A stretch of 64,000 bases of DNA, taken from Lucinisca nassula. Taxonomy: Eukaryota; Mollusca; Bivalvia; Lucinida; Lucinidae. The stretch lies in contig OY757011.1 of the NCBI GenBank assembly GCA_963580285.1, forward strand, positions 586,501-650,500, written 5' to 3'. The position numbers were made by a program, and so were the translations under genes. The notes beneath the pieces are model-generated. The model saw only the letters and a list, made by a program, of their open reading frames with translations. It was not told where the DNA came from and made no database searches. Of the stretch, positions 1-10,399 are shown one piece after another; the stretch's first letter is position 1, and the number at the start of each line of letters is the position of its first letter.

Positions 1-150
1 TTGAAAATGGCTGAGAATCACTAATGACGCCTAATTTGTCGAAACTAGCTATACTGGCAAAGGAAAAAAAACTTTAGCACTCTACGTTTTTCTTTTGTTC
101 TGTGTTGTTAGCCTTGCTATCAAAGGAATACCTTTTTACAGACCACTGTT
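1..150 (+). ncRNA. Retrozyme fragment with decayed hammerhead ribozyme
   Basis: Positions 16-57 follow the hammerhead order: stem I strand, CTAATGA at 21-27, stem II, GAAA at 41-44, short stem III and a TAC^TGG cleavage motif at 54/55. The catalytic box is CTAATGA rather than CTGATGA, so G5 is lost and the copy should be inactive. Downstream sequence (TCTACGTTTTTC.., TATCAAAGGAATACC) resembles the retrozyme body at 29.5-30.1 kb. The window edge cuts the left side. Confidence 0.55.
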
Positions 151-740
151 ATATTTCTAAAACAGAAAATTGTACATTAGCTAAAAGGGGTCCTAGAAAT
201 GTCAACTATTGAATAAAATATTTCTCTCATCCAGACGTAATTAATAGTGGTGACTAGGTCATACATTCGTTTCCATAATATAGATTTTGACTGGTTTCGA
301 AGTTTAATGCTGCGACGCATCTATAAAATGGAAAACATTTGAATAGAAAACCATGAAGCAATAAATGAAAGCAGTCAGCTCTTTGAAGTGATTAACATTG
401 ATTTTCTCCTTTGAAAAAGATCTCAGATGAATATAATTGTATGATTGTCAAAATTTATCACCGAGCAAGCTGTCTCATGGACAGTGAAGACATCAAACTA
501 AAGAAAAGCATACATTTACTTGTCATAGTTTGACATATTTAAGTAAAGAAATGGAAATATGTATAGTCGCGTATACTCTGATTACTTTCAGGCGCTCTTA
601 TTTAATTTTAGACAGGATTATATTAGTCTCCACGGAAATTAAAAAATGTCAGTTACGTTCTCTCTCTCTATGTAAATATTTAGAAACCCGGCAGTAAAGC
701 AAGACACTTTAATCTAACGGTCTTGAAGAATGTATCAGAA
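151..740. other. Unassigned AT-rich DNA
   Basis: No convincing ORF, repeat or RNA recognised. Confidence 0.4.
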
Positions 741-893
741 CATTACGCAAACAGGCCGATACAAATACATTGTAAACCTAACTGCCGAAAAACCGAATTT
801 TTTTTGATGAAAAATTGTGATATTTTTAATATTTTCTGCTCAAAATATAGATTGTAGGTACACGTTAGAACCGCTAATACGAAAAATAAGGTT
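741..893. mobile_element. FB1 palindromic MITE, left half
   Basis: It starts CATTACGCAAACAGGCC, a variant of the FB1 terminus CATYACGAAAACACGCC, and continues with the family arm (GAAAAATTGTGATATTTTT, TTTCTGCTCAAAATATAG) up to the core. It then joins a second FB1 copy at 894. No transposase is encoded. Confidence 0.7.
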
Positions 894-2325
894 TATCCAA
901 GGCCTATACAAATAAATTGTAAACCTTACCGCTGAAAAACCGAAATGTTTAGATGAAAATTTGTGATAATTTTCTATTTTCTGCTCAAAATAAAGGTTAT
1001 GGATACACGTTAGAGCTGCCTCATCGAGACGGTTCTAACGAGTACCAACAATCTATATTTTAGAGAAGAAATACGAAAAATAAGGTTACATTTATCTATT
1101 GTAGATAGATTTGTTTCTTGCAAAATTTATGATAAACGTGATGATTTTGATTTCGAGATTGTAAATTTTCCCTTATTTGGACGGTGATGTTCCTCGTGCG
1201 ACATCGAACGGGGTTTATATTTCGCAGTAAATTCGATTCGCTAGAGTGTCTAGTTATGTATCCGACATCGACACTCGTAATAAATAATTAAACCCCTAAA
1301 GTTCTTAATCAGGGGTATCGGTATCATAAACTACGTAAAGCCTTTTCTAAGTTTTATAGACGTCATTTTTATTTGGTTTCAAAATTCAATGTTGGGCTTA
1401 AAACACTTCTGCAACAAGGCCTATCGGAACCCGAATTCTATGGTGACTTAGTATATAAATTTAGAAAAATACATGCCTGTAATGGCATTTATACCAAATT
1501 TCGTAAACTCGTTCGTCGATATATAAAGATTGGTTACAACATAAATGTTATAAAACAGACTGCATGCATGGTGGTTAACCCAATCACGGATGACAACTTT
1601 GCTTCCCTCTTTGATTGCACACCGCTGGGTCGCGCTTAAGATTATATGACGGTTCCAGCGTAAAAACATAAATGGAATTTTATTTTATTTTAGTATTCCT
1701 TATGTTGGTTGGCGCCTGATGCACCGTCTTTGGTCGGGCCCCTCGGAGTCTAACAGTTGGTTTTCTTTTGCTCCAGCAATTCTGTTGTTGTATGCTGTCG
1801 AGTCCTCAACCTTGTTTCATCTCTGTAGATTTTTGATTTGTATGTTTTCGGAGATGTTACACTGATGAGTTAGGAAGCCTTCATGCGGACTGAACAAAAT
1901 TAGTGTATATCGCGACAGAGGTAAATGCGAGGATTATGGCCATATGGAATCGATTTAAGCCCCCCCCCCCCATTGGAATTCTTTCCACTGACCGTTCCAG
2001 GGCGGTTGTTCTGTTGCGGTTTATTTATGTTGTTGTTTGTTACTTACTGTGAGTATCACTTGTGTCTTTTTTATTTTGGATGGCCATTTGGCCATTTTGT
2101 GGGAAAGTAACTGTCCTTATGGCCTTCCTTTGTTTAGGTTTCCATTATGGTCTGGTCTCTTCATGTTTGTGTTTCTTTCCGTTTGGTGTCTTTGATGGAT
2201 GGAGTAAGTTAATTGTATCGATTTCTGATCTTTGCTTTACTTCTACTTCCCCTGTGAACCCTAGTTTTACAGTATAAAAGTGGGATTCAAGGGGGTCAAA
2301 ATTGTATAGGCATCTTTACGTGACT
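894..2325. mobile_element. FB1 palindromic MITE, split by an RT-el insertion
   Basis: The left part (894-1090) has the FB1 arm and core (GCCTCATCGAGACGGTTC). The right part (2249-2325) resumes with CCCCTGTGAACCCTAG.. and runs to the end TATAGGCATCTTTACGTGA. The break lies exactly where FB1 normally reads AAGGTTTACCCCTGTAAACC, so the RT element at 1091-2248 entered this MITE. Confidence 0.7.
1091..2248 (+). pseudogene. RT-el, 5'-truncated copy (RT C-terminus plus 3' region, B-type end)
   Basis: 1091-1639 encodes, with frameshifts, the C-terminal part of the RT polyprotein: CKIYDKRDDFDFEIVNFP-like sequence, then 1373-1639 reading SKFNVGLKTLLQQGLSEPEF.. and ..IKQTACMVVNPITDDNFASL. The rest is the family's non-coding 3' region, ending GATCTTTGCTTTACTTCTACTT (B type). 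5' truncation with a fixed 3' end is the usual sign of target-primed insertion. The host is an FB1 MITE. Not functional. Confidence 0.75.
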
Positions 2326-2494
2326 ATAGTATAACATTCATATACGTTGGGCATGTTACTGATCTGAGTTTTGCCTCGCTTCGGCTCAAAAAAAGGCATA
2401 ATTGTATTTACCCATTTTCTAAGGAACAAAATTTTAAGGACACCAAAAACCTTATCGTCGTTTTTATTAGATCACTTGTTTTTGTTATATTTGT

Positions 2495-2745
2495 GGCATG
2501 AAAGTCTTAACAAAGGTATATTGCAAAGCCGAAAAAAATCTGCCTGCCGTGGGATTCAAATTAGAGCCGCTCAGCTAAGACCAATGCTTTAATTGTTGAG
2601 CTAAAGAACTACCTGGTTGTGATGTCAAAGACTGGCTATAAACTATCCGCTAAGCTTGATCTTCCAAAGTAGATAATTAATTGCGGGCCTTAAAACTTAT
2701 TTCCAGTGACTTGAGTTTGTGTCTTTTGCGTCATAGTTTTTGATG
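2495..2745 (-). mobile_element. S6 tRNA-like SINE, degenerate copy 1
   Basis: On the minus strand, 2529-2612 reads as a tRNA-like head (TTTAGCTCAACAATTAAAG, then TTTGAATCCCACGGCAGG as B box). Flanking blocks match the copy at 2785-3035 (GTCTTAACAAAGGTATATT with GTCGTAACAAAAGAATAC; ATTGCGGGCCTTAAAAC with ATTGCGGGTCATAACAG). Two diverged copies lie head to tail. Confidence 0.5.
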
Positions 2746-2784
2746 ACTCGAATCCACTTTTGGCGAAGTTAAATCCGATTCCGA

Positions 2785-3035
2785 CATGAGAGTCGTAACA
2801 AAAGAATACAGCGTGGCTGAAATATCCTGCGGTGGAATCGAGCCAGGCCGCTGGGGGTAAAAGCCAACACTCTAACCACTGCGCAAGAGAGTCTATTCAC
2901 TGATGGTGTTATCAGAGTGTGTTTATATCCCTTTACGCTAGCTTAATCTGCCAAGGTAGAAAACAGAAGCTAGGAATTGCGGGTCATAACAGTTATGTTC
3001 CAAAGCTTTTATTTTACGTCTGCTTCTAACAGAAT
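2785..3035 (-). mobile_element. S6 tRNA-like SINE, degenerate copy 2
   Basis: The minus strand of about 2825-2893 reads CTTGCGCAGTGGTTAGAGTG (A box) and GGCTCGATTCCACCGC (B box), a worn tRNA head. The body matches copy 1 at 2495-2745. Confidence 0.55.
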
Positions 3036-3147
3036 TCGCCCGTGTATTGAATGATTTATTCAGCAGTGCGAAGCTTGGACAAACACATAGATTTAGTCTA
3101 TCGATGCCCAGCATAACATATTCAAAAATAAACATTAAACCTACAAA

Positions 3148-3245
3148 AAGGGAAAGCCAAGGGAATGATCAGGAATCGACACAATTACCGCATACCATCC
3201 ATAAAAGGCTACCAAAGGAAAACAAAACACCAACATAAAGCAACG
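3148..3245 (-). mobile_element. RT-el 3' end relic
   Basis: GGGAATGATCAGGAATCGAC, CCATCCATAAAAGGC and AGGAAAACAAAACACC match, with decay, the reverse complement of the common RT-el terminus. Old and short. Confidence 0.55.
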
Positions 3246-3260
3246 TCACTGTAATTAATT

Positions 3261-3630
3261 CATCAAATATGAAAACACGCCTATACAATTACATTGTAAC
3301 CTTTATCGCAGAAAAAATGAAAATTTTAAAATGAAAATTTGTGATATTTTTCTTATTTCTGCTCAAAATATAGATTGTGGCACTCGTTCGAACAGCCTCA
3401 TCGAGACGGTTCTAACGTGTACCCGCAATCTATATTTTAGAGCAGAAATAAGAAAAATAAGGTTTACCCCTGTAAACCCCAGTTTTAGTATATAAAAGTG
3501 CTTAATGTTTGTATTTCTTTCCCTTTGGTGTCTTTTATGGATGGAGTAAGTTAATTGTATCAATTCCTGATCTTTGTTTTACTTCTACTTTTCATGGGTG
3601 TCAAAATTATATGGGGGTGTTTTCGTGATG
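3261..3630. mobile_element. FB1 palindromic MITE containing an RT-el B end
   Basis: Termini are CATCAAATATGAAAACACGCC and GTGTTTTCGTGATG. The core arms TCGAACAGCCTCATCGAGACGG.. and both flanking arms (TTTTTCTTATTTCTGCTC / GAGCAGAAATAAGAAAAA) are present. Positions 3501-3590 are foreign: they carry the last 90 bp of a type-B RT element, ending TTTTACTTCTACTT, after which FB1 resumes at TTCATGGGTGTCAAAA. Confidence 0.8.
3501..3590 (+). mobile_element. RT-el type-B 3' end, 90 bp, inside FB1
   Basis: CTTAATGTTTGTATTTC.. to ..GTTTTACTTCTACTT. It is strongly 5'-truncated and sits in the FB1 right arm between ATAAAAGTG and TTCATGGG. Confidence 0.75.
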
Positions 3631-3743
3631 ACAAACAGAATGTCAAAAGGACAGTGTTTTCCCCTCGATATGGTAAACGGCTATCTAAGTAAAAATGTAT
3701 TAGCAATATAATGCTCATACGTCCTCTAAAATATTGCACATGA

Positions 3744-3955
3744 GTAAAGCAGAAGTGAAGGCAGTGTTCAGGAATCGATACGAATCTTCAAATCTCCCAT
3801 CCAAGACACCAAAGGAAAAGAAACAAATATAAAGTAACTTCATCATAATGAAAACGTCTCGAGCGGAGCCAAACAGACATTTACTTCTAAAATAAAAAAT
3901 AGCAATACGTACATGCAAAAACGAACTATAACAATAATAAACCACAACTACTATA
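3744..3955 (-). mobile_element. RT-el 3' end, old copy
   Basis: GCAGAAGTGAAGGCAGTGTTCAGG opens it, followed by worn versions of the family blocks (AGACACCAAAGGAAAAG, ATAACAATAATAAACCAC). No coding part. Confidence 0.6.
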
Positions 3956-4200
3956 TAATAGATACGCATTGTTACATCCCTATTTGAATTAACAACCTTA
4001 TTCAAGTTAGTCATCTTACCTAACCACTATTTACCTTATTGAAATAATCACACCAATCATTTAAGGTTGATATGTGACATTCCTATTTGATATAACAACG
4101 CAAAATGCAATAATATCAAAATGTGATACCTCCATGTAATAAATAAAAATCAAAAATGAGTTCCTTTAAGAGCAATGAAAACATTCATACGAAAGAAGAT

Positions 4201-4247
4201 GGGTCATACTACGTAGTTTCGGCTAATAAAGCCTCATCAGTGACGCT
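4201..4247 (-). ncRNA. Hammerhead ribozyme, type I, intact core
   Basis: The minus strand has all conserved parts: CTGATGA (complement at 4234-4240), stem II GGCTTTATTAGCC (GGCT/AGCC pairing), GAAA (complement at 4217-4220), stem III ACTACGTAGT (3 bp) and a GTA^TGACCC cleavage site between 4207 and 4206. Stem I pairs GTCA with TGAC. By the known hammerhead fold this should self-cleave. The sequence on either side does not match the retrozyme body at 29.5 and 59.3 kb, so its carrier is unidentified. Intact core seen; activity inferred. Confidence 0.75.
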
Positions 4248-4474
4248 GTAATGATCCGGCAAAGAAAGCCGGAGAAAACATACTGCAATTTTGCAAATTT
4301 CGAATAGGCCGTCGATTCAAAGACTGATATAAATCAAAATGGGGTCCAAATAATTAAAAACAAGTCTAGAATATGAGTCTAAACCAATAATTTATTTCCG
4401 ATTTCTCAGAATATTCACGCTGATCTTAAAGGACCAAAAGTAAAATATAAACTGCACTATGGTTGATGTACGGG

Positions 4475-4702
4475 GATAGTCGGTAATCCTCTAACGGATT
4501 AAATATGCAAATTAGTTAGATACGCCTTGTAACGTTACTCATACGACGCCTTTAACGACATCGCGTTTTCAAATAGCAGAATATTGATATTTTTGTGAAT
4601 TGAAATCGTGAATAAATTCCGTTTTAAATGTCATATGGTAAACAGAATCTTGCATTTGTGCCCATGTATAAATAAAGGATCTTACACTAGTGGTCATTTC
4701 AT
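4475..4702 (+). mobile_element. HP4 hairpin-family element, partial
   Basis: It shares GGATTAAATATGCAAATTAG, TACGACGCCTTTAACGACAT and GTTTTAAATGTCATATG with the fuller copy at 37456-37810. The terminal hairpin is mostly deleted. Confidence 0.65.
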
Positions 4703-4711
4703 ATGAAGTTT

Positions 4712-5035
4712 ATGAAACGAGCCTTTGGCGGATGCGCGTCTGACTGGTGATCAGGAGGACGCGGGTTCGATACACTGCCGGGGTCGGCAACATTCTTTCG
4801 TAGAGATTGATTATGAAATCTTTTCTACGGTCATTTTCTCCCTTCCGCTGATTCAAGAAGGGCAAGTGTCAGTTTCTTGCGAAAGAATGTGCACTGTACT
4901 AGTTAACCGCTTACGTATAAGCCTGCCCAGAAAAATGTGGATAGGTAAACTCACCGGCACAAAAATGACCTAAATAATGTTGGCTGGGTCGTAAAACTCC
5001 AATACAAACAAACACAACAAACAAACTTAGACAAT
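4712..5035 (+). mobile_element. S4 tRNA-derived SINE
   Basis: The head matches the copy at 38163: GCGTCTGACTGGTGATCAGG then GGGTTCGATACACTGCC (B box). The body holds CTCCCTTCCGCTGATTCAAG and TGTACTAGTTAACCGCTTAC. The tail is ACTCCAATACAAACAAAC. The A-box part is worn. Confidence 0.75.
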
Positions 5036-5122
5036 CTCCAAATCAAAGAACGAAGCCATTCCAAGCCACTGAACGCGGAGAAATCTTAGTTACATAAAGG
5101 CACAACAAAACAACTATAGCCC

Positions 5123-5418
5123 ATTTGTTTATTTGTTTGTTTGATTTGAGGTTTAACGTCCCCGTAAACACTGTGTAGGTCATTTTGGTGACACTGCTTC
5201 CAATTTTGTGGGACTTTTACCCGACACTTAGAAGAAATGATATCTCAAGCCCAGCCGCCCAATAAAACCAAAAGCGTTTATAAGCATGGACGGTCCGACG
5301 CGCGGCTTTGCCTGGACAGGCTTAGATCCTCTAAGCGGTTTACCAGTTATCGTGTGCGGTCGGTCTCAGCTTTGCGTGGAAGCATCATGCAGCCCATCTA
5401 TTTCTTCGAGCCCCGATA
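5123..5418 (-). mobile_element. S1 SINE with 10-bp target duplication
   Basis: On the minus strand S1 starts GCCCCCG.., has a ~300 bp body and ends ..ACCTCAAATCAAACAAAC. Flanks ACTATAGCCC at 5113-5122 and 5419-5428 form a target-site duplication, so insertion was by retroposition. No clear tRNA head is visible. Confidence 0.85.
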
Positions 5419-5429
5419 TCGGGGGCTGA

Positions 5430-6760
5430 CTATAGCCCGCAAGTCAGTATAAAGCTATAAAAGTTGTGTGTTGAAAATCAAAGGACACATGAGAGTCTCG
5501 GTTCTATTGATAGTAGCTTTAAAAAGTGCTAAAGAACTAAAGAAACAATGTCTATATTTGTCTGTTGAATGAACTTTCACTAGCACTTCCAGTACTTTAG
5601 TTTTCATGCGAGACGGACATTCTTCACGTGTTCTGCTGTTTCAGTTACCGCCTATTTTATTAATAACTGAGACAGGTTTGATTTAGATAGAGAACAATAG
5701 GTTCGCCAGGGACCTTTGTAGATACGTTAAGTCTGTTATTTCCAAACTGAGTGCATAGATTCAGTTAACGACTGTAAGCGTACACCCAAGACATTTTCAA
5801 ACAATGGATAATAGCTCAATGATCATATCTCTTGGGTAACAATTCTGTCTGTATAGTTCTGCAACGTTTAGAAGATAAATTCACGATGATAAGCACAGAC
5901 TGCCCGGAAATGATGAGTCATGGGAATACCTCATAATTTTATATGTCTCTTTCCTACTTGTTTTGTCTCCAAAGTAGCATGTTTTATTATGTAACGCAGC
6001 TGTTTTAATGGATAACGTCATGCCATAAAAATCATATGACCGCACGTAAAATAACACATTGTTACTTGCGCGTAACGTCATCACGCAGTCCTTGAAAACC
6101 CTATGTTTTCTTTCAACTTCTTCGGCGACACAATTCAATTTAAAATCGTTATATGATAAACATTGTTTTTTCGCTCGTGGACATTTAAGTAATGCGTAAC
6201 TATATCTAATTTAGTGACACAGAGGCCTTTCTGATATTTAACCTTCATCAGTGTGTCTCAACCCCAAAGTTCGGAAATCGAAACGGATGATGGACAAGAC
6301 CCGGCAAACACAGCACACCCCCTCCGAGCACACACCTACCGACGTAGCTCGTGAGACAGGGCAACTGGAGGCATCAGGCAAGTGACGCCCACCCTCGAAA
6401 TGACCAATCATGTAAGATACTCCATTCATTTTTTGTTATTCTATGTGAATTCGTGGCGCTTGGTATTTCTCTTCATCCGATGGCAAAGGCTAGTCTTCAT
6501 TACTGTAAAAACTCATTGAGGCGATTCTATACAGTCCCTTCAATCATTTTGAGCATAGAAAGGAAACAAAACATTACCCTGTAAACTCCTCTTTTCTCTC
6601 TATATAGAGGAGTTTACAGGGCTTGTCATTACACGTATTTGTTAACATGAAGGTGTAAACTGTAATCGTGACCTTTGCTGAATTACTTCTTCCTTCTATA
6701 TTCTCAAGCAAGTGTGTTTTTCTACTCTGAAAATACCAATATTATTACCGTCTAAACCTA
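5430..6760. other. Mostly unassigned DNA with an FB2-like hairpin relic
   Basis: Nothing recognised except 6577-6656: an inverted repeat CCCTGTAAACTCCTC / GAGGAGTTTACAGGG followed by CACGTATTTGTTAACATG. It resembles the FB2 right side and may be a relic of that family. Confidence 0.4.
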
Positions 6761-6767
6761 AGAAGTC

Positions 6768-6980
6768 TTAACCCTTGTCCTGCTGAATATTTATATATGC
6801 CACACCCACTACCGATTATCAACCAATCAGATTACCTGTAGCAAATTATTACAACAAATTCACAATCTGAATGACAAACAATGTAGATCCTGATCAGATG
6901 GCTTCGTCAGAAGCCATCTGATCTGGATCTACATTGTTTCAAAGATAAGGCATATCCGGGATTAGCAGGACAAGGGTTAA
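6768..6980. mobile_element. piggyBac-like MITE
   Basis: The ends are TTAACCCTTGTCCTGCT and AGCAGGACAAGGGTTAA: perfect terminal inverted repeats beginning CCC, flanked by TTAA on both sides (6768-6771, 6977-6980). TTAA duplication with CCC ends is the piggyBac hallmark. At 213 bp it is non-autonomous. An inner hairpin lies at about 6879-6941 (AATGTAGATCCTGATCAGAT and its complement). No helper transposase is in this window. Confidence 0.85.
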
Positions 6981-7209
6981 CGTCACCTTAAACTACGTAT
7001 TTCAAAAGAAGTAAATTTTGGCCCCGGTAGACAAGGCCGCTAAAACGTCGTCGTTGTTTGAGGGATCCATTATGCTAAAACTCTTCATCAAGAACTTTGT
7101 ATTACTAAGGCCTATACACTACAGCCTTTGGCTGTAGATAGGTCTATAGTTAATGACCACACCTGTCATTCAGTCACCAAGTTTGCGGTATGCGTATCAG
7201 AAGGCTAAG

Positions 7210-8790
7210 ACACGCTACCTAAGTCATAGGTTACCTAAACATATAGAGCACGGTTTATTGCAAATTCAAGTTCTTGTACCACCACTGAACGTACTTTCTA
7301 AATTATTTATTTAATGCCTTACTGCCATCAAAGAACATGTTAATAAATATTGCGACAAAGTCTTTGAAAGGTCTCTTCTGATCTATAAACATTCGAATGA
7401 AGTTTTAAATAAATTGAAATCCAGACGTGTTTATGCTATCAGGCTGTCTATGTATGATTTTTCCATGTTTCATACCTCACTTCCTCATCAAAAGAAAGAA
7501 AAAAACAAAACAAAAACTAAACGATAACAATACATATTGTTGTCATGTCAGAAAGTGTGTGAGGGTCTCACCTTCCTACTTGACAATGTGCATGTGAGAT
7601 TTAGAATTTAGAAAAATCGAGGGTATTCTAACGGGTATGAATTACGCACACTTTTTGGCTGATTAGTTCTTGTTTTGTAATCGAAGAGACATCATGATGT
7701 CCGTTTCCGTTGAAAACTAATCTGAAATCATTGAGGCTATTAGCTCGACTTTAAAATATTTTGGATGATTTATTAGATATTGATAAGGCCTATTTCGACG
7801 ATTTGATCAGTAAAATTTATCCCCCCACCAGAACTTAAGTTAAAAAGTAAATTATTCTTAAACTGAAGCCGTGTTTTTAGATTTACATTTATCTATATTA
7901 GATTGGTTTCATTCTTGCAAAATTTATGATAGATGCAATGTTTTTGACTTAGAGATTGCAAAGTTTCCTTCCTCGGACGGTGATGTTCCGCGTGCGCTAT
8001 TTTACGATGTTTCTATTTCGAAATTTATTAGATTTGTCAGAGTGCAGTCATGTACCTGCCTTTAACAGTCGTAATGAATTGTTAACCGCTTAACATTTTA
8101 CACACGTTTCAAGCAGGGTTATCGGTATCATAAATTACGTGAAATAGAAGTGAAGGCAATGATCATGAATCAATACAAATTACCACAGCTATTATCAGAG
8201 ACACAAAAGGGAAAGAAACACAAACATGGAATAACAAGACCCTAATGGAATCACCAGTAGTGGAAACCCAAATAGACGTTATTCCAATTTAGTTTCTAAA
8301 TTAAATGATGGACTTAAATCTCTTCTGCAACAAGACCTATCGGAACACGAATTTTATTGTTACTTAGTATATAAATCCAGAAAAATATATGTCTGCAATG
8401 ACTTCAGTATCAAATTTCGTAAGATCTTTCTTCGATATAAAAAGATTGGGTACAGTATAATTTTTATATGACAGACTGCATGCATGGAAGATAATCCAAT
8501 AATGGTTGATAACTTTGCTTCCCACTTTAATTGCACGCCAGGTGGGTCAGCCCTCAGATCCTATGGAAGTTCCAGCGTAAAGGATTGTTAGAATTTAATT
8601 TTAGGTAATGTTGGTTGGTACCTGATGCTCTGTATCTAGGTGGGCTCACCGGAGTGTAACTGTTGGTTTTCATTTGCTACATCGTTACAGTTATTTCATG
8701 CTGTGGAGTCCTCATTGTCGTTTCATCTCTGTAAATGTTTGCTTTTTATGTTCCCTTAGATGAAGCACTGATGAATTAGGAAGCATCCAT
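7210..8790 (+). pseudogene. RT-el copy with long but broken RT
   Basis: This copy reaches furthest upstream in the RT frame. Around 7225-7420 it reads, with stops, HIEHGLLQIQVLVPPLNV.. and NEVLNKLKSR, then YDFSMFHTSLPH; later come CKIYDRCNVFDLEIAKFP and the C-terminal part (TACMEDNPIMVDNFASHF). Many stops and indels. At 8142-8265 an inverted 3'-end fragment interrupts it at the codons for HKLR(K). Non-coding 3' sequence follows from 8590. Confidence 0.7.
8142..8265 (-). mobile_element. Inverted RT-el 3' end inside RT
   Basis: RT sense sequence ..CATAAATTACGTG joins AAATAGAAGTGAAGGCAATG, the reverse complement of the A-type terminus, and returns to RT near 8266. The same junction is seen at 58785 and 63820. 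Confidence 0.65.
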
Positions 8791-8805
8791 GCAGACTGAA
8801 CAACT

Positions 8806-9043
8806 TCTCTCCCAGGAATCTATACAATTAACAGAGACACCAAAGAGAATGAAAAACACACATGAAATAACTAAACTCTAATGGAAACAACACTTATTAA
8901 GGTGGAAAGCCAAAAGTACAGTTATTTTCCCGCAAATAGAAAATTGGCTATCCAAAACAAAACTATATAAGCGATATACACATTCAAAGACGAACTATAT
9001 CAAAACTAAACCGCGACAGAAGAACCAACTTAGACCGGTTAGT
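8806..9043 (-). mobile_element. RT-el 3' region fragment
   Basis: CAGGAATCTATACAATTAAC.. through ..AAACCGCGACAGAAGAACC. It abuts retrozyme sequence on its right. Confidence 0.65.
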
Positions 9044-9283
9044 GAAAAGTCTTTCATTTTTGGGCACTACAGCTGGTGTTAAGGGACTGTATGGCGGCCG
9101 TAAAAAGTGTAGTTGGTATTTTCTTGTCCTTTGTTATCATTGATTCCATTGTGGAGTTTGAAGAAATATATTCGAGGGTCACTGATGAGGCCTACTTAGC
9201 CAAAACTAGCTAATCTGGCCATGAAACACATGCGCGCTCTATACTTTTGAGTTCGGTTGTGTATTCTTTGCCCGAAAAGCATA
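9044..9283 (+). mobile_element. Retrozyme fragment with near-complete hammerhead
   Basis: The body CTACAGCTGGTGTTAAGGG.. matches the 260-bp unit at 29.5 kb. The ribozyme at about 9174-9220 has GGGTCA, CTGATGA (9182-9188), GGC..GCC stem II, AAAA instead of GAAA, and ATC^TGGCC. The G12 change should kill catalysis. Confidence 0.7.
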
Positions 9284-9920
9284 TAGAAGTGAAGGCAATT
9301 ATCAGGAATCGATACAATTAACCCAACGCTCCCATCAGAGACACGAAAGGTAAAAAAAAAACACAAATATTAAATAACTAGAACCTAATAGAAACATCAA
9401 TAGCGGAAAGCCAAAACGACAGCACTTTCCCACAAAATTGCCAATTGGCTATACGAAACAAAAATATAAGCGATACAAACACCCAAAGACAAACCAAAAC
9501 AAATATAAACTGCAAAAAAAAAAAAAAAAAAAAAACGCATTGGAGCGGTCAGTGGAACGAATTCCGCTGGTGGGTTTTAAAAAGATTTTACACGGCTCTT
9601 ACTTCCGTCGCGATTTAGACAATTTTTTTCAGTCCGCATGAAAGCCTCCTAAATCATCAGTGCAACATCTCCGAGAACACAAAAATCAAACAACCGCAGA
9701 GATGAAACAACGCTGAAGACTCGACAGGAAGAAATCATTGATATGCTGGAGCAAAAGGAAACCAACAGGCCCAACCAGAGACAGAGCATCAGACACAAAC
9801 CAAAATTATATAAAATTAAATTCTCTTTAATTCTCAGTAAGCCTTTATGCTTGAACCGTCATAGCATCTGAGGCCTGACCACCCGGTCGAGCAATTAAAG
9901 AGGGAAGCAATGTTGTCATG
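9284..9920 (-). mobile_element. RT-el 3' region (A type)
   Basis: It begins ATAGAAGTGAAGGCAATTATC and runs through the whole non-coding 3' region to the end of the RT frame near 9920. It includes an A run at about 9515-9534. Confidence 0.75.
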
Positions 9921-9929
9921 TATCTGATC

Positions 9930-10155
9930 GGACTGTTACTTTCCCACATAATGGCGAATTGGCTATCCAAAACAAAAACAATGTAAGCAAAGACAAACCA
10001 TAACAAAAATAAACCGCGATAGAAGAACCGCCTTGGAACGGTAAGTGAAAAGAATTTAACTGGGTGGGGTGTCTTAAATCGATTTTACGCGGCTGCAACC
10101 ATCGCCCTTACTTCCGCCGCGATTTAGACAACTAATTTGTACAGTCCGCATGCGG
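9930..10155 (-). mobile_element. RT-el 3' region fragment
   Basis: GGACTGTTACTTTCCCAC.. to ..TCCGCATGCGGGCTTC. Its own 3' terminus is missing. Confidence 0.65.
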
Positions 10156-10164
10156 GCTTCAGTT

Positions 10165-10392
10165 TTGTGATGGTTTGTCTTTTAGTGTGTGCATCGCTTA
10201 TATTATTTTGTTTTGGATGGCCAACTTGCCATTTTGTGGAAATGTAACTGTCATTTTGGCTTTCCGCTATTGATGTTTCCATAAGGGTCTAGTTGTTTCA
10301 TGTTTGTGTTTCTTTCTATTTGGTGTCTCTGATGGGAGTTGTGGGTTAATTGTATCGATTCCTGATCAGTGTCTTCACTTCTATTTTCGTCA
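10165..10392 (+). mobile_element. RT-el 3' end (A type)
   Basis: ATGGTTTGTCTTTTAGTGTG.. to ..CTTCACTTCTATTTTCG. It faces the two minus copies on its left, forming an inverted pair. Confidence 0.7.
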
Positions 10393-10399
10393 ACCATCA

